A stretch of 64,000 nt of DNA from Virgibacillus_F necropolis_A (GTDB lineage: Bacteria; Bacillota; Bacilli; Bacillales; Amphibacillaceae): NCBI RefSeq assembly GCF_044793635.1, contig NZ_CP084992.1:2232001-2296000 (forward strand), given 5' to 3'. A program made the translations under genes and the position numbers. The notes beneath the pieces were generated by a model that saw nothing but the letters and a program-made list of their open reading frames with translations, was not told the DNA's origin and ran no database searches. Positions 51,897-61,288 of the stretch are shown in pieces (position 1 is the stretch's first letter; each line of letters opens with the position of its first letter).

Positions 51897-52727
51897 ATGG
51901 CGATTAAGAAGTACAAACCAAGCACAAATGGTAGACGCGGCATGACAACCTTAGATTTCGCAGAGATCACAACTGACAAGCCGGAAAAATCCTTGTTAAG
52001 CCCGCTTTATAAGCGTGGTGGACGTAACAACCAAGGTAAATTAACCGTTCGTCATCAAGGTGGCGGTCACAAGCGTCAATACCGTATAATCGATTTCAAA
52101 CGTGATAAAGATGGAATACGCGGACGCGTTGCTACGATCGAATATGATCCAAACCGTTCAGCTAATATTGCATTAATCAATTATGTTGACGGAGAGAAAA
52201 GATATATTTTAGCTCCTAAGGGAATTAAAGTAGGCCAAGAAATTGAATCTGGCAAAGATGCAGACATCAAGCTAGCTAACTCACTTCCACTTCAAAACAT
52301 TCCAGTGGGTACAATTATCCACAATATTGAATTGAAGCCTGGTCGCGGTGGACAATTAGCAAGATCTGCTGGTGCTGAAGCACAAATTCTTGGACGCGAA
52401 GAAAAGTACACACTAGTACGTTTATCATCTGGAGAAGTACGTAAAGTTCTTTCAACTTGTCGTGCAACAATCGGTCAAGTTGGAAACATTGAACACGAGC
52501 TTATCAAAGTTGGTAAAGCAGGACGTTCTCGTTGGTTAGGCAAGCGCCCAACTGTACGTGGTTCTGTAATGAACCCTAACGATCACCCACACGGTGGTGG
52601 TGAAGGACGCGCACCAATCGGACGTAAATCACCAATGTCTCCTTGGGGCAAACCAACACTTGGTTATAAAACTCGTAAGCGTAACAAACCTACCGATAAA
52701 TTTATCGTTCGTAAACGTAAAAAATAA
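51897..52727 (+). CDS. rplB: 50S ribosomal protein L2
   Basis: 276 aa. RHQGGGHKRQYRIIDFKR in the first domain and MNPNDHPHGGGEGRAPIGRK with the conserved histidine near the peptidyl-transferase centre. ATG 51897 follows AAGGAGGG; the frame from 51879 includes the ribosome site and is not used. Confidence 0.97.
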   Translation: MAIKKYKPSTNGRRGMTTLDFAEITTDKPEKSLLSPLYKRGGRNNQGKLTVRHQGGGHKRQYRIIDFKRDKDGIRGRVATIEYDPNRSANIALINYVDGEKRYILAPKGIKVGQEIESGKDADIKLANSLPLQNIPVGTIIHNIELKPGRGGQLARSAGAEAQILGREEKYTLVRLSSGEVRKVLSTCRATIGQVGNIEHELIKVGKAGRSRWLGKRPTVRGSVMNPNDHPHGGGEGRAPIGRKSPMSPWGKPTLGYKTRKRNKPTDKFIVRKRKK

Positions 52728-52782
52728 CGGATTATAGCGGCGGGAATTAACCCGTCTCTCAATTACGAAAGGAGGTTTATCC

Positions 52783-53061
52783 ATGGGTCGTAGTTTGAAA
52801 AAAGGACCTTTTGCAGATGACCATCTATTGAATAAGATTGACAAGTTAAACGAAGATGACAAGAAACAAGTAGTAAAAACTTGGTCTCGTCGCTCAACTA
52901 TTTTTCCTACATTTATTGGTCATACTGTAGCTGTATATGACGGACGTAAACACGTTCCGGTTTATGTTACAGAAGATATGGTCGGACATAAATTAGGTGA
53001 ATTCGCGCCAAGCCGTACGTATAAAGGACACGCTGGCGATGACAAGAAAACAAAACGCTAA
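52783..53061 (+). CDS. rpsS: 30S ribosomal protein S19
   Basis: 92 aa; MGRSLKKGPFADDHLLNKID and KLGEFAPSRTYKGH are typical. AAAGGAGGT precedes ATG 52783. Confidence 0.97.
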   Translation: MGRSLKKGPFADDHLLNKIDKLNEDDKKQVVKTWSRRSTIFPTFIGHTVAVYDGRKHVPVYVTEDMVGHKLGEFAPSRTYKGHAGDDKKTKR

Positions 53062-53079
53062 TGAGAGGAGGCACTCAAC

Positions 53080-53421
53080 ATGCAAGCTAAAGCCGTTGCA
53101 AAATCTGTTCGTATTGCTCCTCGTAAAGTACGTTTAGTAGTAGATTTAATTCGAGGAAAAAATGTTGGTGAAGCTGTAGCAATATTACGCCTTACTCAAC
53201 GAGGTGCTTCTCCAGTCGTAGAAAAGGTTCTGAATTCTGCTATTGCAAATGCAGAACATAACTACGAAATGGATCCTGAAAACCTAGTAGTTTCAGAAGC
53301 ATTCGTAAATGAAGGTGCAACATTGAAACGTTTTCGTCCACGTGCACAAGGACGTGCAAGTAAAATCAATAAACGCTCAAGCCATGTAACAGTGGTTGTA
53401 TCAGAAAAGAAGGAGGGATAG
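53080..53421 (+). CDS. rplV: 50S ribosomal protein L22
   Basis: 113 aa. The tunnel hairpin includes LKRFRPRAQGRASKINKRSS, without obvious macrolide-resistance insertions. ATG 53080 follows GAGAGGAGG. Confidence 0.97.
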   Translation: MQAKAVAKSVRIAPRKVRLVVDLIRGKNVGEAVAILRLTQRGASPVVEKVLNSAIANAEHNYEMDPENLVVSEAFVNEGATLKRFRPRAQGRASKINKRSSHVTVVVSEKKEG

Positions 53422-53424
53422 TCA

Positions 53425-54066
53425 GTGGGTCAAAAGATAAATCCAGTGGGTCTTCGTGTCGGCGTCATTCGTGACTGGGAGTCAAAATGGTATGCAGGCA
53501 AAGACTATGCAGACTTACTACACGAAGATATTAAAATCAGAGAATATCTGGAGAACCGCTTACGCATTGCTGCTGTTTCTTCTATTGAAATCGAACGCGC
53601 AGCAAACCGCGTGAACATTACTATTCATACTGGTAAACCTGGTATGGTAATTGGTAAAGGCGGATCCGAAGTTGAAGCACTACGTAAATCATTAAACAGT
53701 TTAACTGGCAAACGTGTTCACATTAACATCGTTGAGGTTAAAAAGGTTGATTTGAATGCAAAACTAGTTGCTGATAACATTGCTCGTCAATTAGAAAATC
53801 GTATTTCATTCCGTCGTGCTCAGAAGCAAACTATTCAACGCGCAATGCGCGGTGGAGCAAAAGGAATTAAAACACAAGTTTCCGGCCGTTTAGGTGGAGC
53901 AGACATTGCTCGTGCGGAACATTACAGTGAAGGAACAGTGCCACTACACACATTGCGTGCTGATATCGATTATGGTACAGCAGAGGCTGATACTACTTAC
54001 GGTAAATTAGGTATTAAAGTGTGGATCTATCGTGGAGAAGTCCTTCCAACTAAAACTACAAAATAA
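53425..54066 (+). CDS. rpsC: 30S ribosomal protein S3
   Basis: 213 aa. Type II KH domain with GKPGMVIGKGGSEVEALRK and the C-terminal domain GGADIARAEHYSEGTVPLHT; lines the mRNA entry channel. Start is GTG 53425, 3 bases after the rplV stop. Confidence 0.97.
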   Translation: MGQKINPVGLRVGVIRDWESKWYAGKDYADLLHEDIKIREYLENRLRIAAVSSIEIERAANRVNITIHTGKPGMVIGKGGSEVEALRKSLNSLTGKRVHINIVEVKKVDLNAKLVADNIARQLENRISFRRAQKQTIQRAMRGGAKGIKTQVSGRLGGADIARAEHYSEGTVPLHTLRADIDYGTAEADTTYGKLGIKVWIYRGEVLPTKTTK

Positions 54067-54084
54067 GGAAGGGGGATATGCATT

Positions 54085-54519
54085 ATGTTAATGCCCAAAC
54101 GTGTTAAATATCGTAGACAACATCGTGGTCGTATGAGAGGTCAAGCAAAAGGCGGAACAACTGTAGCTTTTGGTGAGTACGGTTTACAAGCTATTGACGC
54201 ATCATGGATCACAAACCGCCAAATCGAGGCTGCTCGTATTGCAATGACTCGTTATATGAAACGTGGTGGTAAAGTTTGGATCAAAATCTTTCCAGACAAA
54301 CCATATACTGCAAAACCCCTCGAAGTTCGAATGGGTTCCGGTAAAGGTGCTCCTGAAGGATGGGTTGCAGTAGTAAAACCTGGTAAAATTATGTTTGAAA
54401 TCGCGGGTGTAAGTGAAGAAGTTGCACGTGAAGCTTTACGTCTTGCTTCTCATAAACTACCGATTAGAACTAAGTTCGTAAAACGTGAAGAAATTGGTGG
54501 TGAAATCAATGAAGGCTAA
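54085..54519 (+). CDS. rplP: 50S ribosomal protein L16
   Basis: 144 aa; MLMPKRVKYRRQHRGRMRG at the N-terminus, and the conserved MGSGKGAPEGWVAVVKPG loop. Its 3' end overlaps rpmC by 11 bases. Confidence 0.97.
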   Translation: MLMPKRVKYRRQHRGRMRGQAKGGTTVAFGEYGLQAIDASWITNRQIEAARIAMTRYMKRGGKVWIKIFPDKPYTAKPLEVRMGSGKGAPEGWVAVVKPGKIMFEIAGVSEEVAREALRLASHKLPIRTKFVKREEIGGEINEG

Positions 54520-54709
54520 TGAAATCAGAGAACTAACCACTGCCGAAATTGAACAAAAGGTAAAAACGTTAAAGGAAGAACTATTTAATTTACGCTTTCA
54601 GTTAGCAACAGGATCTTTGGAAAACACTGCACGTATTCGCGCAGTACGTAAGTCCATTGCTCGTTTGAAAACAGTTGCTCGTCAACGTGAACTAAGTGTA
54701 AATAACTAG
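54509..54709 (+). CDS. rpmC: 50S ribosomal protein L29
   Basis: 66 aa; MKANEIRELTTAEIEQKVK, LKEELFNLRFQLATGSLEN and RIRAVRKSIARLKTVARQ make the two-helix protein. Start ATG 54509 lies inside rplP; the longer frame from 54485 is not used. Confidence 0.96.
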   Translation: MKANEIRELTTAEIEQKVKTLKEELFNLRFQLATGSLENTARIRAVRKSIARLKTVARQRELSVNN

Positions 54710-54735
54710 AAACCCGAGAGGAGGTTAGCCTCAAA

Positions 54736-54999
54736 ATGACTGAACGTAATAATCGTAAAGAGTACACAGGTCGTGTTGTATCTGACAAAATGGATAAAAC
54801 AATTACTGTATTAGTTGAAACATATAAATTTCATAAATTATACGGTAAGCGTGTTAAATACTCTAAAAAATTCAAAACTCATGATGAGAATAACCAAGCT
54901 AAAAATGGTGACGTTGTTCGTATCATGGAAACTCGTCCGCTATCAGCTACAAAACGTTTCCGTTTAGTAGAAGTTGTGGAAGAATCGGTAATTATATAA
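54736..54999 (+). CDS. rpsQ: 30S ribosomal protein S17
   Basis: 87 aa OB-fold protein; RKEYTGRVVSDKMDKTITVL and METRPLSATKRFRLVEVVE are diagnostic. GAGAGGAGG precedes ATG 54736. Confidence 0.97.
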   Translation: MTERNNRKEYTGRVVSDKMDKTITVLVETYKFHKLYGKRVKYSKKFKTHDENNQAKNGDVVRIMETRPLSATKRFRLVEVVEESVII

Positions 55000-55048
55000 T
55001 TAAAGTTCGGGTTCGCTCGGAAGGTATCCGAAGGGAGGTCACAGCGAT

Positions 55049-55417
55049 ATGATTCAACAGGAGACTCGTTTAAAAGTGGCAGATAACTCTGGAGCACGTG
55101 AAGTACTAACTATTAAAGTGTTAGGCGGTTCTGGACGTAAAACTGCTAACATTGGTGATGTAATTGTTTGTACGGTCAAACAAGCAACACCAGGTGGCGT
55201 TGTCAAAAAAGGTGAAGTAGTAAAAGCGGTAATTGTACGTACGAAAAGCGGTATGCGTCGTAAAGATGGATCATACATTCGTTTCGATGAAAATGCTGCT
55301 GTCATCATTCGTGATGATAAAGGTCCAAGAGGGACTCGTATTTTCGGACCAGTAGCACGTGAATTGCGTGATGCAAAATTCATGAAAATCGTATCTCTAG
55401 CACCAGAAGTATTATAA
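55049..55417 (+). CDS. rplN: 50S ribosomal protein L14
   Basis: 122 aa; MIQQETRLKVADNSGAREVL and RGTRIFGPVARELRDAKFMK are conserved. Forms part of intersubunit bridges. GAAGGGAGG precedes ATG 55049. Confidence 0.97.
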   Translation: MIQQETRLKVADNSGAREVLTIKVLGGSGRKTANIGDVIVCTVKQATPGGVVKKGEVVKAVIVRTKSGMRRKDGSYIRFDENAAVIIRDDKGPRGTRIFGPVARELRDAKFMKIVSLAPEVL

Positions 55418-55454
55418 GTAGTAATGAAAAGCCTTGTAGGGAGGTGCGTCAAGC

Positions 55455-55766
55455 ATGCATGTAAAAAAAGGTGATAAAGTAAAAGTTATTTCCGGTAAAG
55501 ACCGTGGAAAACAAGGTACTATTTTAGAAGCATATCCGAAAAACGAACGTGTACTAGTTGAAGGAATTAATATGGTTAAGAAACACGCTAAGCCTTCTCA
55601 GGATAATCCGCAAGGTGGAATTCTAAACCATGAAGCACCAATTCATGTTTCTAACGTAATGCCAATTGATCCTAAATCCGGAGAACCAACTCGTGTTGGA
55701 TTCGAAGAACGTGACGGAAAGAAAGTCCGCATCGCTAAAAAATCCGGTGAAGCATTAGATAAATAA
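55455..55766 (+). CDS. rplX: 50S ribosomal protein L24
   Basis: 103 aa; KOW domain at the N-terminus (KGDKVKVISGKDRGKQGTIL) followed by GINMVKKHAKPSQDNPQGGI. Assembly initiator of the large subunit. Confidence 0.97.
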   Translation: MHVKKGDKVKVISGKDRGKQGTILEAYPKNERVLVEGINMVKKHAKPSQDNPQGGILNHEAPIHVSNVMPIDPKSGEPTRVGFEERDGKKVRIAKKSGEALDK

Positions 55767-55792
55767 TTTAGCGACGAAAGGAGGGCGACATG

Positions 55793-56332
55793 ATGAACGA
55801 ATTAAAACAAAAATATCAAGATGACGTAAAGCCATCTTTGATGAATAAATTTAATTATAAATCAGTAATGGAAACACCACATGTAGAAAAAATCGTAATT
55901 AACATGGGTGTTGGTGATGCAGTTCAAAATTCAAAAGTACTAGACAGCGCTGTTGAAGAGCTTGCATTAATTTCTGGGCAAAAACCAATGGTTACACGTG
56001 CGAAAAAGTCAATCGCTGGCTTCCGTCTACGTGAAGGAATGCCAATCGGAGCAAAAGTAACACTTCGCGGCGTGCGCATGTATGAATTTCTACAAAAACT
56101 TGTGCAGGTTTCACTTCCACGTGTTCGTGACTTCCGTGGGATTTCTAAAAAAGCCTTTGATGGCCGTGGAAACTACACATTAGGTGTGAAAGAGCAACTA
56201 ATTTTCCCAGAAATTAACTATGATAAGGTAAGTAAAGTGCGCGGTATGGATATTGTAATTGTTACAACATCAAATACTGACGAAGAAGCGCGTGAACTTT
56301 TAGCTCAGCTAGGCATGCCTTTCCAAAAATAA
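55793..56332 (+). CDS. rplE: 50S ribosomal protein L5
   Basis: About 179 aa; VEKIVINMGVGDAVQNSK, LREGMPIGAKVTLRG and the C-terminal VIVTTSNTDEEARELL. Binds 5S rRNA. ATG 55790 and 55793 are possible; the second has 8-base spacing to AAAGGAGG. Confidence 0.97.
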   Translation: MNELKQKYQDDVKPSLMNKFNYKSVMETPHVEKIVINMGVGDAVQNSKVLDSAVEELALISGQKPMVTRAKKSIAGFRLREGMPIGAKVTLRGVRMYEFLQKLVQVSLPRVRDFRGISKKAFDGRGNYTLGVKEQLIFPEINYDKVSKVRGMDIVIVTTSNTDEEARELLAQLGMPFQK

Positions 56333-56361
56333 GCTTAGAGCTAATACAAGGAGGGAAAATT

Positions 56362-56547
56362 GTGGCTAAAAAATCGATGATTGCGAAACAAAAACGCCCA
56401 CAAAAGTATAAAGTACAAGAATATACGCGTTGTGAACGCTGTGGCCGCCCACATTCTGTAATTCGTAAATTTAAACTATGCCGTATTTGTTTCCGTGAAC
56501 TTGCCCATAAAGGTCAAATTCCTGGTGTCAAAAAAGCAAGCTGGTAA
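56362..56547 (+). CDS. rpsN: 30S ribosomal protein S14, type Z
   Basis: 61 aa with a zinc site CERCGRPHSVIRKFKLCRIC: this is the short zinc-binding S14. Start is GTG 56362 after AAGGAGGG. A zinc-independent paralogue is common in Bacilli but is not in this window. Confidence 0.97.
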   Translation: MAKKSMIAKQKRPQKYKVQEYTRCERCGRPHSVIRKFKLCRICFRELAHKGQIPGVKKASW

Positions 56548-56576
56548 ACCCCGATTTGGGAAGGAGGTAATGAGTA

Positions 56577-56975
56577 ATGGTTATGACAGATCCAATCGCA
56601 GATATGCTTACTCGCATTCGTAACGCAAACATGGTGCGCCATGAGAAATTAGAGCTTCCGGCTTCTAAGATGAAAAAAGAAATCGCTGATATTTTAAAAC
56701 GTGAAGGTTTTGTACGTGATTATGAATTCATTGAAGATAACAAGCAAGGTGTTCTGCGTATTTTCCTTAAGTACGGTGTAAGTAGCGAACGAGTAATTAC
56801 AGGTATCAAACGTATAAGCAAACCAGGACTACGTGTTTATGCAAAAGCTGATGAGGTACCACGTGTACTTAACGGTTTAGGTATTGCTATCGTATCAACA
56901 TCTAAAGGTGTGTTATCTGATAAAGAAGCACGCACTCAAGCTGTTGGCGGCGAAGTTCTAGCATATGTTTGGTAA
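56577..56975 (+). CDS. rpsH: 30S ribosomal protein S8
   Basis: 132 aa; MTDPIADMLTRIRNANMVRH and the C-terminal STSKGVLSDKEARTQAVGGE are diagnostic. S8 often represses the spc operon by binding the rplE region; no such site was checked here. Confidence 0.97.
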   Translation: MVMTDPIADMLTRIRNANMVRHEKLELPASKMKKEIADILKREGFVRDYEFIEDNKQGVLRIFLKYGVSSERVITGIKRISKPGLRVYAKADEVPRVLNGLGIAIVSTSKGVLSDKEARTQAVGGEVLAYVW

Positions 56976-57006
56976 TTAACATTTTTAAAGACAGGAGGTG
57001 CATGGA

Positions 57007-57543
57007 ATGTCTCGTATAGGACTTAAGCCAATTGAGATTCCAGATGGAGTCGAAGTTAAGTTAGATGGAAATACTGTTACAGTTAAAGGTCCAAAAGGTG
57101 AATTAACTAGAAACTTTCATAATGATATGAAAGTTGTTATAGAAGATAATGTAGTAACTGTTGAACGTCCAAGTGATCACAAGGAACATCGTGCATTACA
57201 TGGTACAACTCGTAGCATTATTAGTAATTTGATTGAAGGAGTTCATAAAGGTTTTACAAAAAACCTTGAACTTGTTGGAGTTGGGTACCGCGCGCAAAAG
57301 CAAGGCGAAAAAGTCGTGCTTAATGCAGGTTATTCACACCCAGTTGAAATCGAACCTAAAGAAGGTATTGATATAGAAGTTCCTAAAAACACGCAAATGA
57401 TTGTTAAAGGAATTGACAAAGAACTAGTTGGAGCAGTTGCCGCTAAAATCCGTGCAATTCGCCCACCTGAACCTTACAAAGGTAAAGGAATTCGTTATGA
57501 AGGCGAATATGTACGCCGTAAAGAAGGTAAAACTGCTAAGTAA
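57007..57543 (+). CDS. rplF: 50S ribosomal protein L6
   Basis: 178 aa; MSRIGLKPIEIPDGVEVK at the start and IRPPEPYKGKGIRYEGE near the C-terminus. ATG 57007 is 6 bases after AGGAGGTG; the GTG at 56998 lies within the ribosome site. Confidence 0.97.
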   Translation: MSRIGLKPIEIPDGVEVKLDGNTVTVKGPKGELTRNFHNDMKVVIEDNVVTVERPSDHKEHRALHGTTRSIISNLIEGVHKGFTKNLELVGVGYRAQKQGEKVVLNAGYSHPVEIEPKEGIDIEVPKNTQMIVKGIDKELVGAVAAKIRAIRPPEPYKGKGIRYEGEYVRRKEGKTAK

Positions 57544-57577
57544 GATTGGTTAGGGAGCAGAAAGGAGTGACCTATAG

Positions 57578-57940
57578 ATGATCACAAAACCTGACAAAAA
57601 TATATTACGTAAAAAAAGACAAAAGCGTGTTCGCAAAAACCTTTTTGGAACAGAACAACGCCCGCGCTTAAATGTATATCGTTCAAACAATAACATTTAT
57701 GTTCAATTAATTGATGATGTTAACGGGGTTACACTAACAAGTGCTTCTACTGCAGATAAAGAATTGAATGTTGAAGCAACTGGTAATGTTGAAGCTGCTA
57801 TAAAAGTCGGAGAAATGATCGCTAAACGTGCCCAGGATAAAGGTTACAAATCAATTGTGTTTGATCGCGGAGGCTATCTTTATCATGGACGTGTAAAAGC
57901 ATTAGCAGATGCTGCTCGCGAAGCAGGTCTTGAATTTTAA
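57578..57940 (+). CDS. rplR: 50S ribosomal protein L18
   Basis: 120 aa; RPRLNVYRSNNNIYVQLIDD and the C-terminal FDRGGYLYHGRVKALADAAR. Binds 5S rRNA with L5. Confidence 0.97.
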   Translation: MITKPDKNILRKKRQKRVRKNLFGTEQRPRLNVYRSNNNIYVQLIDDVNGVTLTSASTADKELNVEATGNVEAAIKVGEMIAKRAQDKGYKSIVFDRGGYLYHGRVKALADAAREAGLEF

Positions 57941-57964
57941 TCGATAGATAAAGGAGGGACATAG

Positions 57965-58468
57965 ATGCGTACAAGCATAGACCCGAACAAATTAGATCTT
58001 GAAGAACGTGTTGTAACGATTAACCGTGTTGCAAAAGTTGTTAAAGGTGGACGTCGTTTCCGTTTTGCTGCATTGGTTGTAGTTGGAGATAAAAACGGTC
58101 ATGTAGGTTTTGGTACTGGTAAAGCACAAGAGGTACCAGAAGCAATTAAAAAAGCAGTTGATGATGCTAAGAAGAACTTAATTACTGTACCTGTAGTTGG
58201 AACTACTATTCCACATGAAATTCATGGAAGATTCGGCTCAGGTAATGTATTAATGAAACCAGCAGCAGAAGGTACTGGAGTTATCTCTGGTGGCCCTGTT
58301 CGTGCGATTTTAGAACTTGCAGGTGTTGGTGACATTTTGACTAAGTCACTTGGTTCAAATACACCAATCAATATGATTCGCGCTACATTAAATGGACTAA
58401 CAAACTTGAAACGCGCAGAAGAAGTAGCTAAGCTACGCGGGAAGTCTGTAGAAGAACTGTTAGGATAA
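57965..58468 (+). CDS. rpsE: 30S ribosomal protein S5
   Basis: 167 aa; double-stranded-RNA-binding-like N-terminal domain, the loop VVKGGRRFRFAALVVVGDKN where spectinomycin-resistance changes occur (unchanged here), and AGVGDILTKSLGSNTPINM. Confidence 0.97.
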   Translation: MRTSIDPNKLDLEERVVTINRVAKVVKGGRRFRFAALVVVGDKNGHVGFGTGKAQEVPEAIKKAVDDAKKNLITVPVVGTTIPHEIHGRFGSGNVLMKPAAEGTGVISGGPVRAILELAGVGDILTKSLGSNTPINMIRATLNGLTNLKRAEEVAKLRGKSVEELLG

Positions 58469-58481
58469 GGAGGGAAATACT

Positions 58482-58664
58482 ATGTCTAAAAAATTAGAAA
58501 TCACCCTCACGCGCAGCGTTATTGGTAGATCAGAAGTGCAAAAGCAAACTGTTCAATCATTAGGGCTTAAAAAAATTCGTCAATCCGTACTTCGAGAAGA
58601 TACTCCAGCCGTTCGCGGTATGGTTAACAAAGTATCCCATCTCGTAGCGGTTAAAGAAGTTTAA
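58482..58664 (+). CDS. rpmD: 50S ribosomal protein L30
   Basis: 60 aa; MSKKLEITLTRSVIGRSEVQ and TVQSLGLKKIRQSVLREDTP make the small ferredoxin-like fold. AAGGAGGG precedes ATG 58482. Confidence 0.96.
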   Translation: MSKKLEITLTRSVIGRSEVQKQTVQSLGLKKIRQSVLREDTPAVRGMVNKVSHLVAVKEV

Positions 58665-58695
58665 TTACACATTAGCGTATAGAGGAGGTGCTCGT

Positions 58696-59136
58696 ATGAA
58701 ACTTCATGAATTGAAGGCAACAGAAGGAAGCCGTAAAGAACGTAACCGCGTAGGTCGTGGAATGTCTTCTGGTAACGGAAAAACTTCCGGTAGAGGACAT
58801 AAAGGACAAAAGTCACGTTCAGGTGGCGGAACTCGTCCGGGCTTCGAAGGTGGTCAAATGCCTTTATTCCAACGTCTACCAAAACGTGGATTTACAAATA
58901 TTCATCGTAAAGAATTTGCTGTAGTAAATCTTGATGCTTTAAATCGATTCGAAAATGGCACTGAAATTACACCAGAACTTTTACTAGAAGAAGGTGTAGT
59001 AAGTAAACTTAATGCAGGTATTAAGGTACTTGGTAAGGGTGCTGTTGAAAAGAAATTTACTGTGAAAGCTCATAAGTTCTCTGCTTCAGCTAAGGAAGCT
59101 ATTGAAGCAGCGGGCGGTCAAGTAGAGGTGATTTAA
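58696..59136 (+). CDS. rplO: 50S ribosomal protein L15
   Basis: 146 aa; the N-terminal basic, glycine-rich region (RKERNRVGRGMSSGNGKTSG, GFEGGQMPLFQRLPKRGF) is typical. Its stop overlaps the secY start by one base. Confidence 0.97.
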   Translation: MKLHELKATEGSRKERNRVGRGMSSGNGKTSGRGHKGQKSRSGGGTRPGFEGGQMPLFQRLPKRGFTNIHRKEFAVVNLDALNRFENGTEITPELLLEEGVVSKLNAGIKVLGKGAVEKKFTVKAHKFSASAKEAIEAAGGQVEVI

Positions 59137-60428
59137 TGTTCCGTACAATTTCCAATTTTATGCGCGTGGGTGATATCAGACGGAAAATTATTTTCACATT
59201 ATTAATGTTAATCATCTTTCGTCTTGGTACGTTCATTCCAGTGCCATATACAAATAAAGAAGCAATTGATTTTATGAATCAACAAAATGTTTTTGGTTTT
59301 CTAAACACATTTGGTGGTGGGGCACTACAAAACTTCTCCATTTTAGCAATGGGAATAATGCCTTATATCACAGCATCGATCATCATGCAATTACTTCAAA
59401 TGGATGTTGTACCGAAATTTTCTGAGTGGAAAAAGCAAGGAGAAATGGGCCGCAAAAAGCTGGCTCAGATCACCAGATATGGAACAGTTGCACTTGCATT
59501 TGTTCAAGCAATCGCCATGTCCATTGGGTTCAATGCAATGGCAGGCGGTGATTTAATCGAAAACCCTAGTGTCCTAACATTTCTTGTCATTGCCATTGTC
59601 TTAACAAGTGGAACGACTTTCTTAATGTGGATCGGGGAACAGATAACTGCAAATGGTGTTGGAAATGGAATCTCCATTCTAATCTTTGCTGGTATCGTAG
59701 CTGCAGTTCCTAATGGAGTTAAACAATTATATAGTCAGTATTTCGTTAATCCTGGCGATGAATTGTTTATTAACGTTGTGATTGTAGCGATGATTGTGTT
59801 AGTTGTTATCGCGGTTACTGTTGGGGTAATCTTTATCCAACAGGCACTTCGTAAAATACCTGTTCAATATGCAAAAAAGCTTGTTAACCGTTCACCGGTT
59901 GGAGGCCACTCTACACATTTACCATTAAAGGTTAATGCCGCAGGAGTTATTCCAGTAATTTTTGCTATCGCATTTATTATCGCGCCAAGAACGATTGCAG
60001 GATTTTTTGAAGGAAGTAATATTGCAGGAACAATTGAAACGATTTTTGATTATACCCAACCAATTGGGATGGTCATTTATGTTGTATTAATTATTGCATT
60101 CACATATTTTTATACATTTGTTCAGGTTAACCCGGAACAAATGGCTGAGAATTTACAAAAACAGGGTGGATATGTTCCAGGGATTCGTCCAGGGAAGAAC
60201 ACAGAAACTTATCTAACACGAGTAATGTATCGTCTTACATTTGTAGGTTCGATCTTCCTTGCTGCTGTTTCTGTACTACCTATCGTTTTAGGCGGATTGG
60301 CTGATTTACCTACCGCTGTACAAATCGGCGGAACAAGTTTACTAATCGTTGTAGGTGTTGCGTTACAGACAATGAAACAATTAGAAAGCCAACTAGTGAA
60401 ACGCCACTACAAAGGTTTTATAAAGTAA
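59136..60428 (+). CDS. secY: Preprotein translocase subunit SecY
   Basis: 430-aa channel subunit of SecYEG with ten membrane helices. FRLGTFIPVPYTN after helix 1, the plug region (GGGALQNFSILAMGIMPYIT), and cytoplasmic loop 5 with GGYVPGIRPGKNTETYL are recognisable. Works with SecE (32177). ATG overlaps the rplO stop (TAATG). Confidence 0.97.
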   Translation: MFRTISNFMRVGDIRRKIIFTLLMLIIFRLGTFIPVPYTNKEAIDFMNQQNVFGFLNTFGGGALQNFSILAMGIMPYITASIIMQLLQMDVVPKFSEWKKQGEMGRKKLAQITRYGTVALAFVQAIAMSIGFNAMAGGDLIENPSVLTFLVIAIVLTSGTTFLMWIGEQITANGVGNGISILIFAGIVAAVPNGVKQLYSQYFVNPGDELFINVVIVAMIVLVVIAVTVGVIFIQQALRKIPVQYAKKLVNRSPVGGHSTHLPLKVNAAGVIPVIFAIAFIIAPRTIAGFFEGSNIAGTIETIFDYTQPIGMVIYVVLIIAFTYFYTFVQVNPEQMAENLQKQGGYVPGIRPGKNTETYLTRVMYRLTFVGSIFLAAVSVLPIVLGGLADLPTAVQIGGTSLLIVVGVALQTMKQLESQLVKRHYKGFIK

Positions 60429-60461
60429 TACTTGTTACCAATGAGAGCGAGGGGAAAATTG

Positions 60462-61106
60462 TTGAATTTAATTTTAATGGGTCTTCCTGGTGCTGGTAAA
60501 GGTACTCAGGCGGAAAAAATAAGTGAAAAATATAACATCCCTCATATCTCAACAGGAGATATGTTCCGTTTAGCAATAAAAGAAGGAACAGACCTTGGAA
60601 AAAAAGCAAATGCATTTATGGATCAAGGAGATCTTGTTCCTGATGAAGTAACGATTGGAATTGTTGAAGAGCGTTTACGTAAAGATGATTGTCAAAATGG
60701 ATTCTTATTAGATGGGTTTCCACGGACAATTGCTCAAGCAGAAGCTTTACAATCGCTTTTGGCCAACATGGATGAAGACATTGACTACGTACTGCATGTA
60801 GATGTTCCTGAAGAACAATTAGTGAAACGTCTTACCGGTCGTAGAATTTGTCCGACATGTGGAGCTACCTATCATGTCATGTACAATCCTCCAAAAGAGG
60901 AAGGTATATGTGATAAGGATGATAGTGAGTTAATCCAACGTAAAGATGATACACCAGAAACAGTTAGAAACCGTTTAGATGTTAATATCAATCAAACGAA
61001 GCCGCTTCTGGATTTTTATCAAGAAAAAGGATATCTTGTAACCGTTGATGGAGATAAAGAAATCGATGTAGTATTCCAGGATATTCAAGCCAAAATAGAA
61101 AAATAA
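60462..61106 (+). CDS. adk: Adenylate kinase
   Basis: About 214 aa; converts AMP and ATP to two ADP. P-loop GLPGAGKGTQ, AMP-site STGDMFR and DGFPRT, and a LID domain with zinc ligands CPTC and CDKD (Cys3-Asp type). Start is TTG 60462, 7 bases after AGGGG, giving NLILMGLPGAG; the frame from 60432 is not preferred. In B. subtilis map follows; here it does not. Confidence 0.96.
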   Translation: MNLILMGLPGAGKGTQAEKISEKYNIPHISTGDMFRLAIKEGTDLGKKANAFMDQGDLVPDEVTIGIVEERLRKDDCQNGFLLDGFPRTIAQAEALQSLLANMDEDIDYVLHVDVPEEQLVKRLTGRRICPTCGATYHVMYNPPKEEGICDKDDSELIQRKDDTPETVRNRLDVNINQTKPLLDFYQEKGYLVTVDGDKEIDVVFQDIQAKIEK

Positions 61107-61136
61107 GCAGGAAACTGTATAAATTTCACGTGTTGT

Positions 61137-61165
61137 GTGCATTTCTGTTTATTAAAAGGTATAAT
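61137..61165 (+). promoter_or_regulatory. Candidate promoter before the KOW-infA-rpmJ group
   Basis: GTGCAT (61137-61142), 17 bases, perfect TATAAT (61160-61165). It lies where map would be and could drive the distal spc/alpha genes. Confidence 0.5.
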
Positions 61166-61288
61166 ATATGGCGTGATGGAATGACAAAAGCGCATACTGA
61201 AGTGACACAGGATGTTACTAGTATTATTAAATAGAGCCCTTTTAAAAAGGTAGCATTTAAACTATAGCCTAAGTGAAGGTGATCGTTG

